Part shown: piece by piece, positions 41,673 through 48,181 of the stretch
Numbering within the stretch: the stretch's first letter is position 1
How the letters are laid out: each line of letters begins with the position of its first letter
Assembly (NCBI GenBank): GCA_052035955.1
Contig: JBPOHD010000057.1
Span: forward strand, 1 to 48,181
Length of the DNA: 48,181 nucleotides
DNA from: JAEUNJ01 sp052035955
Lineage (GTDB): Bacteria; Pseudomonadota; Gammaproteobacteria; Burkholderiales; Rhodocyclaceae
Direction of reading: 5' to 3'
Made by a program: the position numbers and the translations under genes
The notes under the pieces: generated by a model
What the model was told of the DNA's origin: nothing
Databases searched by the model: none
The model's input: only the letters and a program-made list of their open reading frames with translations

Positions 41673-43310
41673 TCAGCGGCGCCGGATCCAGTCCACGAGG
41701 CCGGCGGTGGAGGCGTCGAGGCCCTCGGCCGGCCGGCTCCCCTCGATCACCGGAAGGAGCCGATTGGCGAGCTGTTTGCCGTATTCGACCCCCCACTGGT
41801 CGAAGGAGTTGAGGTTCCAGAGTACGCCGAGGGCCATGACCTTGTGCTCGTAGAGGGCGATCAGCTGGCCCAGGGTGTAGGGGTCCAGGCGCGGCATGAG
41901 CAGGGTGGTGGAGGGTTGGTTGCCCGGGAAGACCTTGTAGGGGGACAGGAAGGCCACCTCGGCGGGGCTCATGCCCGCGGCGGCGAGTTCCGCCCGCGCC
42001 TCCTCGGGCGTCTTGCCGCGCATCAGGGCCTCGCTTTGCGCCAGGCAATTGGCGAGGAGCTTTTCGTGGTGGCCCGGCAGGGCAAAATCCGGCTGCGCCA
42101 GGGCGATGAACTCGCAGGGGATCAGGCGCCCGCCCTGGTGGATCAACTGGTAGAAGGCATGCTGGCCGTTCGTCCCGGCCTCGCCCCATAGGACCGGCGC
42201 GGTGGCCATCCCGACCGGATGGCCGGCCCGGTCCACCTGCTTGCCGTTGGACTCCATCTCCAATTGCTGCAGGTAGCGGGGCAACAATTCCAGGGATTGG
42301 CTGTAGGGCAGCAGGGCCCGGGTCCCGCCGCCCAGGGCATCGGCATTCCAGACCTCGAGGAGGGCGAGAAGGAGGGGAAGGTTGGCCTTCGCCGGGGCCG
42401 AGAGGAAGTGCCGGTCCATGGCCGCCCCGCCCTCGAGGAAGCGACGGAAGTTGCCGAAACCGACCGCCAGGGCGAGGGGCAGGCCAATGGCGGACCAAAG
42501 GGAAAAGCGGCCGCCGACCCAGTCCCAGAATGCGAAGGCGTTATCCGGGTCGATGCCGAACCTGGCAACCTCGCCGAGGTTGGTGGACACCGCCACGAAG
42601 TGCATCGGGACCGCCGCCTCGCCCAGGGCGCCCACCAGCCATTGCCGGGCAGAGCGGGCATTCTGCATGGTCTCCTGGGTGGTGAAGGTCTTGCTGGCAA
42701 TCACGAACAGCGTATTGGCCGGCGACAGGCCGGCGAGGACGCCCGCCAGATCCGAGCCATCCAGGTTGGCGACGTAATGGACGGCAACGCCCGGCTCCCG
42801 GTGGGCGGCCAGCGCCCGGCTGGCCATGCGCGGCCCCAGGTCCGAGCCGCCGATGCCGATGTTCACGACGTCGGTGATCGGCTCCCCCGTGGCCCCTCGC
42901 CAGTGGCGACCGTGGATTTCTCCGCAGAAGTGCTCCATTTTCGCCAACACATGGCGGACTTCGGGCATGACGTCCTGGCCGCCGACGCGAATCGGCGCGT
43001 CCCCCTGGTGGCGCAGGGCGACATGCAGCACCGCCCGCTTTTCCGTGTGGTTGATGAACTCGCCGCCGGCCATGCGCGCCTGCCAGGCGGGCCCGTCGGC
43101 GGCTGCCCACAGCGCCAGCAACCGGTCCAGGGCAACGGTATCCAGGCGCTGCTTGGAGAAGTCGAGGAGCATGCCCTCGGCTTCGACCGAGAAGGCCTCG
43201 AAACGGCCGGGATCGGCGGCAAACAGGTCCCGGAGATGGGTGTCGGCCAATCCCGCAGCGGCCTCCTCGACCGCCTTCCAGGAGGGAGTGGCGAAAAGCG
43301 GCGCCGTCAT
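41673..43310 (-). CDS. pgi: Glucose-6-phosphate isomerase
   Basis: A 545-residue phosphoglucose isomerase interconverting glucose-6-phosphate and fructose-6-phosphate. Signatures: NIGIGGSDLGPRMASRAL, SKTFTTQETMQNARSAR (the phosphate-binding S/T-rich loop), a WDWVGGRFSLWSAIGLPLAL stretch, GTNGQHAFYQLIHQG with the catalytic His, and LGVLWNLNSFDQWGVEYGKQ near the end with the conserved Lys. The start ATG at 43310 overlaps the glgP stop (ATGA), tying it to glycogen breakdown. The full-length E. coli-type enzyme is about this size. Confidence 0.96.
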   Translation of the reverse strand: MTAPLFATPSWKAVEEAAAGLADTHLRDLFAADPGRFEAFSVEAEGMLLDFSKQRLDTVALDRLLALWAAADGPAWQARMAGGEFINHTEKRAVLHVALRHQGDAPIRVGGQDVMPEVRHVLAKMEHFCGEIHGRHWRGATGEPITDVVNIGIGGSDLGPRMASRALAAHREPGVAVHYVANLDGSDLAGVLAGLSPANTLFVIASKTFTTQETMQNARSARQWLVGALGEAAVPMHFVAVSTNLGEVARFGIDPDNAFAFWDWVGGRFSLWSAIGLPLALAVGFGNFRRFLEGGAAMDRHFLSAPAKANLPLLLALLEVWNADALGGGTRALLPYSQSLELLPRYLQQLEMESNGKQVDRAGHPVGMATAPVLWGEAGTNGQHAFYQLIHQGGRLIPCEFIALAQPDFALPGHHEKLLANCLAQSEALMRGKTPEEARAELAAAGMSPAEVAFLSPYKVFPGNQPSTTLLMPRLDPYTLGQLIALYEHKVMALGVLWNLNSFDQWGVEYGKQLANRLLPVIEGSRPAEGLDASTAGLVDWIRRR

Positions 43311-45886
43311 AGCCAGACCATCATGCCCATCTCGAAGGGATGGGTGAGCAACTGGTGCACCGGGAAGGCCCGGATCCGGTATTCGATCTTGCCGCAAACG
43401 TCGGGCGTCATCTCGAGGGCAAAGAGATCCTCTCCGTTGCCCATCGGCCCCTGGTGCTCCAGGCGGAAACGCCGTGGCGGCTTGGAATCGGACTTGGTGT
43501 TGGGCCGGCCCCAGAGCATCTCGACGGTAATGTCCTCGGGACGCAGGCCGTCCAGCCGCACCGCGACCTCGAAACGCAGGCCCTGCCCGAAAGCCAGCCG
43601 GCGCTGGGCATCGTCGATGCGGCGCAGGCCGATCTTCGGCCAGGCCGCCCGCACCTTCTCCTTCCAGGCCGCCAGCTCCCGTGCGCCCAGCATGCCGCTG
43701 GCCTCCAGCCGGCGCCACTGGCGGGTGGCCGGGGTGTAGAACTTGCCCAGGTAGTCGCCCACCATGCGGGCCGAGGCGAAGCGGGGCGTGATGGTGGCGA
43801 TGGAGCGCTTGGCCATGCCCACCCAGCCGGGGGAGTAGCCCATGGGGCCCCTGTCGTAGTACATGGGGACGACCTTGTCCTGCAGCAGTTCGTAGAGGGT
43901 CCGGGCCTCCTCGTAGTCGCGCCGGCCCTCGTCGACCCCGGCGTCGTAGGCGCTGGAGATGGGCTTGATCGCCCATCCGTTCTCGTGCCCCGCGCCGCCC
44001 TCGTAGCCTTCCCCCCACCAGCCGTCGAGCACCGACAGGTTGATGACGCCGTTGACTGCCGCCTTCATCCCCGAGGTGCCGGACGCCTCGAGCGGAAAGA
44101 CCGGGTTGTTGAGCCAGACGTCGGCACCGGAGACCAGCCGGCGGGCCAGGCGCAGGTCGTAGCCCTCGACGAGCAGGATGTGGCCGAGGAATTCGGGCAT
44201 GGCCGCCACTTCGGCGATGCGGCGGATCAGCGCCTGGCCGGGACCGTCGGCCGGGTGGGCCTTGCCGGCGAAGATGAAGACGACGGGGCGTTCCGGATCG
44301 CTGATGATCTGCTTCAGCCAGGACAGGTTCTGGAACAGCAGCGTCGCCCGCTTGTAGGTCGCGAAGCGACGGGCGAAAGCGATCGTCAGGACGTTGGGAT
44401 TCTCGGGATCGGCGAAGCGCAGGAGGCGATCGATGTGGGCCTGGGAGCCGTGGCTGCGCATGTGCTGGTGGGTGATGCGATTCCTCACCAGGTGGAGCAT
44501 CTCCGTCTTCATCGACTGGCGAACGCTCCAGAACAGGTGGTCGGGCACGGTGTGGATGCCCTGCCAGCAGGCGTGGTCGGTTAGCCGCTGGCTCCAGCCC
44601 GGGCCGAGGATGCGGTTGAAGGTCTCGTGCCAGAGGTCGGACAGGAAGGTCGGCACATGGACGCCATTGGTCACGTAGTCGATCGGGTTGTCCTCCGGAT
44701 CGATCTGGGGCCAGAGGCTGGCGCAGATGCGCGAGGAAACCTCGCCGTGGATGCGCGAGACGCCGTTCTGGAAGCGCGAACCGCGCACCGCCAGGGCCGT
44801 CATGTTGAACTCCCCCTGGTCTGGCGTGCGGCCCAGGCCGAGCAGGAACTCGGTGTCCACACCGACGTCGCGGCAGTAGTCCGCGAAGTAGTGGCGCATC
44901 ATGTCCTCGGCGAAATGGTCGTGGCCGGCCGGCACCGCCGTGTGGGTCGTAAACACGGTGTTGCAGGCCACCGCCTCGAGGGCGGCGGCCGGACCGAGGC
45001 CCTCCTTGACCAGCAGGCGCATGCGTTCCAGGATCAGGAAGGCCGCATGGCCCTCGTTGATGTGCCAGACCGTGGGCTTGAGTCCCAGTTCCTTGAGGGC
45101 CCGGACGCCGCCCATGCCGAGGATGATCTCCTGTTCCAGGCGGGTCGTGCGGTCGCCGCCGTAGAGCCGGTGGGCGATGTCCCGGTCGTGGGCGCTGTTC
45201 TCCTCCAGGTCGGTGTCGAGCAGGTAGATGAAGACGTGTCCCACCTGGACCCGCCATACCTTGACCTGCACCTGGCGGCCCGGCAGGTCCACGGTCACCC
45301 GAAGGTCGGAGCCGTCGGCCCGGTGCATGGCCGTGATGGGCAACTCGTCGAAGTCGGCATCGGTGTAGAGGGCATGCTGGTGGCCCTCGGCGTCGATGCT
45401 TTGCAGGAAATAGCCCTGGCGGTAGAGGAGCCCCACACCGACAAAGGGCAGGTTCATGTCCGAAGCGGTCTTGCAGTGGTCACCGGCCAGGATTCCCAGG
45501 CCGCCCGAGTAGATGGGCAGGCTCTCGTGGAAGCCGAACTCGGCGCAGAAATAAGCGATCAGGTCGGTGGCCTGCAGGGGCGGCCGCCCCGGCAGTTGCA
45601 GCCTCGGTTCCGCATGATAGGAATCGAAGGCGGACAGCACCCGGTTCATGGTGCCGAGGAACACGGGATCGTCGGCGGCTTCGTTGATCCGCTTCTGGTC
45701 CATGCGTTTGAGGAAGGCCTTGGGGCTATGGTGCACGGCGCGCCAGAGGCCGGCGCCGAGGCGGGCGAACAGCGAGCGGGTGGGACGGTCCCAGCTGTAC
45801 CAGAGGTTGTTGGCGATTTCGTCGAGCCGCGCGAGGCGGGGCGGTATCGTCGGATTGACTTCGAGCTGATGACGGGTGCCGGGCAT
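43307..45886 (-). CDS. glgP: Alpha-glucan phosphorylase (GT35, DUF3417-containing)
   Basis: An 859-residue PLP-dependent alpha-glucan phosphorylase releasing glucose-1-phosphate. The N-terminal DUF3417 domain (about 1-120; LARLDEIANNLWYSWDRPTR) marks the archaeal/bacterial short phosphorylase subgroup, distinct from E. coli GlgP/MalP. Further motifs: YFCAEFGFHESLPIYSGGLG, WHINEGHAAFLILER, NTVFTTHTAVPAGHD, FAGKAHPADGPGQ, and EASGTSGMKAAVNGVINLSV with the PLP lysine. The ATG at 45886 (MPGTRHQLEVNPTIPPRLA) is preceded by no clear Shine-Dalgarno. It follows the GH57 gene by 38 bp and overlaps pgi. Confidence 0.95.
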   Translation of the reverse strand: MPGTRHQLEVNPTIPPRLARLDEIANNLWYSWDRPTRSLFARLGAGLWRAVHHSPKAFLKRMDQKRINEAADDPVFLGTMNRVLSAFDSYHAEPRLQLPGRPPLQATDLIAYFCAEFGFHESLPIYSGGLGILAGDHCKTASDMNLPFVGVGLLYRQGYFLQSIDAEGHQHALYTDADFDELPITAMHRADGSDLRVTVDLPGRQVQVKVWRVQVGHVFIYLLDTDLEENSAHDRDIAHRLYGGDRTTRLEQEIILGMGGVRALKELGLKPTVWHINEGHAAFLILERMRLLVKEGLGPAAALEAVACNTVFTTHTAVPAGHDHFAEDMMRHYFADYCRDVGVDTEFLLGLGRTPDQGEFNMTALAVRGSRFQNGVSRIHGEVSSRICASLWPQIDPEDNPIDYVTNGVHVPTFLSDLWHETFNRILGPGWSQRLTDHACWQGIHTVPDHLFWSVRQSMKTEMLHLVRNRITHQHMRSHGSQAHIDRLLRFADPENPNVLTIAFARRFATYKRATLLFQNLSWLKQIISDPERPVVFIFAGKAHPADGPGQALIRRIAEVAAMPEFLGHILLVEGYDLRLARRLVSGADVWLNNPVFPLEASGTSGMKAAVNGVINLSVLDGWWGEGYEGGAGHENGWAIKPISSAYDAGVDEGRRDYEEARTLYELLQDKVVPMYYDRGPMGYSPGWVGMAKRSIATITPRFASARMVGDYLGKFYTPATRQWRRLEASGMLGARELAAWKEKVRAAWPKIGLRRIDDAQRRLAFGQGLRFEVAVRLDGLRPEDITVEMLWGRPNTKSDSKPPRRFRLEHQGPMGNGEDLFALEMTPDVCGKIEYRIRAFPVHQLLTHPFEMGMMVWL

Positions 45887-45924
45887 GATGTTGGGCCGTG
45901 AAGAATTGAAGGGTCGTGGCGATT

Positions 45925-47931
45925 CTACGATGCGGGAATCACCCTGAGCGAAATGCGCTGTTCCTTGCCGGGCAGCGGTGTCCAGCGCAGCACGATGCAG
46001 ACGGCCTGCATGATTTTCTCGAAGCCGGCCTCGGATTGCGAGACGGTCCGGTGCGGTTTCGCCGCGACCTTGACCGGCAGGCTGGCCTCGAGTTGCAGTG
46101 TGCCGCGCAGTTCGCTGTCCTCCAGCTTGAGCTGGCGCATGCCGCCTATCGTGAGTTCGTGACCGAAGCCGCCGGGGATGCTGCCGTCGGCCAGTACATA
46201 GCGGCCACCGAAGCCATCGCAGCTCGGCAGGGCAAGGTTGAGTTCGGTTTCGAGCAGGGCCGGAATCGCCTTGCCCTCGGCGAGGAAGCTGACGCTCAGC
46301 ACGTCCGCCTCGAGCTGGTAGGTCTTGCGGATGCTCCAGCCCTGACCGCTTGCGACCCAACTGCCGGGCTGGTCGCCGGACAGGTAATTGTCCACATTGG
46401 CCAGCTTGTCGACGGCGGTACCCAGCCGTTCCAGGAAGATTCCGCGTGGCCGTGTGTCGGGTGCCGCATCCTCGGGCTGGATGGCGTGCAGGAAGGCAAC
46501 GCGGTCATGGGCCGAGGCGATGCCGTCACTCTGAGGTGCATGCGCCGCGGGGTTCTGGTCGATCTTGGCGTGATAGGCCTCGGCATAGGCGCGCAGCGTA
46601 TCGCCGAAATTGTGCGCCACGGGCAGGCTCGACAATTCCACCAGCGAGGCATGGCCGTCGTCGCGCACATAGGCGTGGAGGAAGGGGTTGCGCAAGGCGG
46701 TTTCGATATGGCCGTCGTGGTCGAGGTCGCCCTGCTGCTGGCGCGGCCAGGGCGCCAGGTGTTCCAGCGCGGCCTCCAGCTTGAGCAGGTTGTTCCAGAT
46801 GGCGCGGCGCAGGTGGGGCAGGTAGAGCCCGCCGAACAGGCCGTGCCAGTAGGCATCGTTGGCCTGGGCGCGGTGCAGGTATTCCTGCAGTTCGGAGGTG
46901 CGCTGTTCGGGCGGCAGCGCGGCGAGGCGCCGCGAGGCGCCGAGCATGCGCTTGTGCATCCAGTTGGCTTCGGTATAGCGCGACATGAAGTTGCGCCAGA
47001 TTCCGCCGCGCAGGAAGGGCTTGTGCGCCTCGAAGCGGCCGGCGGCCTTTTCCTGTTCGAGCAGGGCGTGGTAGGTCGCCGCACGCGGGGCCGGCAGCGT
47101 CCATTCGTTCATCTCGATGTAGGACGTGGTCGGCAGGTAGACAATGCCGCGTGTTTTTTCGCGCGCATGGTAGTCGGCATAGGTTTCGGTGCGGATCAGC
47201 TTCGATGCCAGCACGCCCTCGACGAACTGGGTCAGCCAACCTTTCTCGAACACCCATTCGTAGGTTTCGGGCCAGATGCCGAATTTCTCGATGTCGTCGA
47301 AGTAGATCGCGGCACGGCGCCCCTGGCGGGCGAGATCCTCCAGCCAGGCCACGGTCTCGCCCGCCGGCGAAAAGGGCAGGCGGTAGCGCGCGGCCTCGGA
47401 AATCGGGAACAGGTCGAGGCGGCGACCGTCTTCGTCAGTGGAGAAAAAGCTGTCCAGCTTGTCCTGGCTCTCGCCGGCGCAGAGGAAGTGATAGTCGTCC
47501 ACCGCCACGTAGCGGATGCCGGTGGCGACCAGCGAAGTCACTACCGAGGACTCCCAGACCCGCTCGGTGAGCCAGGCGCCGGAAGGGCGCATGCCGAAGC
47601 GGCGCTCGATCTTGTCCGAGAGCGTGGCGATCTGGCTGACGCGGTCGCGGTGCGGAATGGCCGCCAGGACGGGCTCGCAGTCGCCCGAACCGAACCATTC
47701 GACCTGGCCGCGGCGGGTCATGGCGGCCAGCCGCGCCATGTCATCCGGGAAGCGCTCGAAGAGGACATCCAGCAGCCATCCTGAAAAATGCACGCTGAAG
47801 CGGAACTCTGGATAGCGTTCCATTACGCGCAGGAACATGCCGTAGCTGCGGACATGGGCGTCATCGATGACAGCAGGGAAATTACCGACGGGCTGGTGGG
47901 CGTGAACCCCGAACAGGAGGCTGATTGTCAT
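45925..47931 (-). CDS. GH57 4-alpha-glucanotransferase
   Basis: A 668-residue GH57 enzyme like the Thermococcus litoralis 4-alpha-glucanotransferase, with a beta/alpha catalytic N-terminus and C-terminal beta-rich DUF1925/DUF1926-like domains. LLFGVHAHQPVGNFP is the first conserved GH57 motif. The nucleophile Glu123 lies in GAWLTERVWE, and the acid/base Asp (212/213) in AIYFDDIEKFGIWPETYEW. It transfers glucan chains or hydrolyses maltodextrins, feeding phosphorylase. ATG at 47931 is chosen because HAHQP motifs begin about 10 residues from the start in this family. It lies 8 bases after the stop of another GH57 gene, with no good Shine-Dalgarno. Confidence 0.9.
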   Translation of the reverse strand: MTISLLFGVHAHQPVGNFPAVIDDAHVRSYGMFLRVMERYPEFRFSVHFSGWLLDVLFERFPDDMARLAAMTRRGQVEWFGSGDCEPVLAAIPHRDRVSQIATLSDKIERRFGMRPSGAWLTERVWESSVVTSLVATGIRYVAVDDYHFLCAGESQDKLDSFFSTDEDGRRLDLFPISEAARYRLPFSPAGETVAWLEDLARQGRRAAIYFDDIEKFGIWPETYEWVFEKGWLTQFVEGVLASKLIRTETYADYHAREKTRGIVYLPTTSYIEMNEWTLPAPRAATYHALLEQEKAAGRFEAHKPFLRGGIWRNFMSRYTEANWMHKRMLGASRRLAALPPEQRTSELQEYLHRAQANDAYWHGLFGGLYLPHLRRAIWNNLLKLEAALEHLAPWPRQQQGDLDHDGHIETALRNPFLHAYVRDDGHASLVELSSLPVAHNFGDTLRAYAEAYHAKIDQNPAAHAPQSDGIASAHDRVAFLHAIQPEDAAPDTRPRGIFLERLGTAVDKLANVDNYLSGDQPGSWVASGQGWSIRKTYQLEADVLSVSFLAEGKAIPALLETELNLALPSCDGFGGRYVLADGSIPGGFGHELTIGGMRQLKLEDSELRGTLQLEASLPVKVAAKPHRTVSQSEAGFEKIMQAVCIVLRWTPLPGKEQRISLRVIPAS

Positions 47932-47939
47932 GAGAGGAG

Positions 47940-48181
47940 TCAGGATTGTGAAACTGTGACGCGGCGCATCGAGCCGCCGCTGGCGGTCTCCGATCCGGCG
48001 CAAATGGGGGTGTCGAGCTGGGCGGGCGGGACCAGTTGCAGCAGGCGGTAAAGTCGTGCCAGGTTGCGCCGGTAGAGGCTGTCGAAACTGGCCACGGCGG
48101 CCGACGGGTTGTAGTCGCCGAACCACCAGAACCAGTCGGAGCTTTCGCAGATGGCCAGCTGGATTTCGACGGCCGCGACCT
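47940..48181 (-). CDS. GH57 family glycoside hydrolase, C-terminal end (partial at window edge)
   Basis: An open frame entering from the right edge (first full codon at 48179) and ending with TGA at 47940-47942. The visible 79 residues include EIQLAICESSDWFWWFGDYN, then VASFDSLYRRNLARLYRLLQ and a Ser/Gly-rich tail. The SSDWFWWFGDYNP element followed by a LYRRNL helix is typical of the C-terminus of larger GH57 alpha-amylase/alpha-mannosidase-like proteins. The start and catalytic domain are outside the window. It is the upstream member of the alpha-glucan operon seen here. Confidence 0.75.
   Translation of the reverse strand, partial: VAAVEIQLAICESSDWFWWFGDYNPSAAVASFDSLYRRNLARLYRLLQLVPPAQLDTPICAGSETASGGSMRRVTVSQS

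Overview
The window is a GC-rich, gene-dense bacterial chromosome segment with about 37 protein-coding genes. I see no rRNA, tRNA, CRISPR array, phage or complete insertion sequence. The gene content points to an environmental betaproteobacterium, most likely of the Rhodocyclales type. The reasons are two PEP-CTERM exported proteins, a metG/apbC divergent pair followed by dcd and a large basic amino acid decarboxylase, the prkA-yeaH-spoVR triad, and a GH57/GT35 glycogen cluster. The taxonomic call is inference from gene content only.

Layout. 94-8013: a methionine-type aminotransferase (-), a discoidin-like PEP-CTERM protein (+), a signalling set (STAS anti-anti-sigma protein, MBL-fold hydrolase, CHASE2/SpoIIE phosphatase), a lipase-like hydrolase, and a second PEP-CTERM protein (-). 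Both PEP-CTERM genes have the same palindrome (arms TAGTCCG/CGGACTA) in their upstream regions. 8395-16036: a SulP transporter with STAS and degenerate cyclic-nucleotide-binding domains, a small DUF4177-like protein, then the prkA-yeaH-spoVR operon (-). A 141-bp inverted-repeat element sits between yeaH and spoVR. 16305-27087: housekeeping genes. These are dnaE with a translationally coupled WbuC-type cupin, a GNAT/ABC-ATPase/DUF5329 mini-operon, a 2-Cys peroxiredoxin, acylphosphatase and metG, then apbC (with an IscR-like site) and dcd. 27188-29443: an arginine/lysine/ornithine decarboxylase.

29721-39621 is the accessory region and the best place to look for something new. A Slam-like (DUF560, type XI secretion) TPR/beta-barrel protein is followed 16 bp later by a secreted FecR-domain protein with a glycine-rich, beta-barrel-like C-terminus. 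After these come a PaaK/CapK-like adenylating enzyme, two GT2 glycosyltransferases, a TPR-GT41 (O-GlcNAc-transferase-like) protein, and a single polypeptide fusing a GT2 domain to a sulfotransferase. I propose, as inference, a surface-protein export and glycan/sulfate decoration locus.

39696-48181 is a glycogen/alpha-glucan operon read on the minus strand: a partial GH57 enzyme, a GH57 4-alpha-glucanotransferase, glgP, pgi, glgA and folA, with 4-base overlaps at glgP/pgi and glgA/folA. Together they would remodel and phosphorolyse alpha-glucan to glucose-1-phosphate, interconvert hexose phosphates and rebuild glycogen. ADP-glucose pyrophosphorylase and branching enzyme are not in the window.
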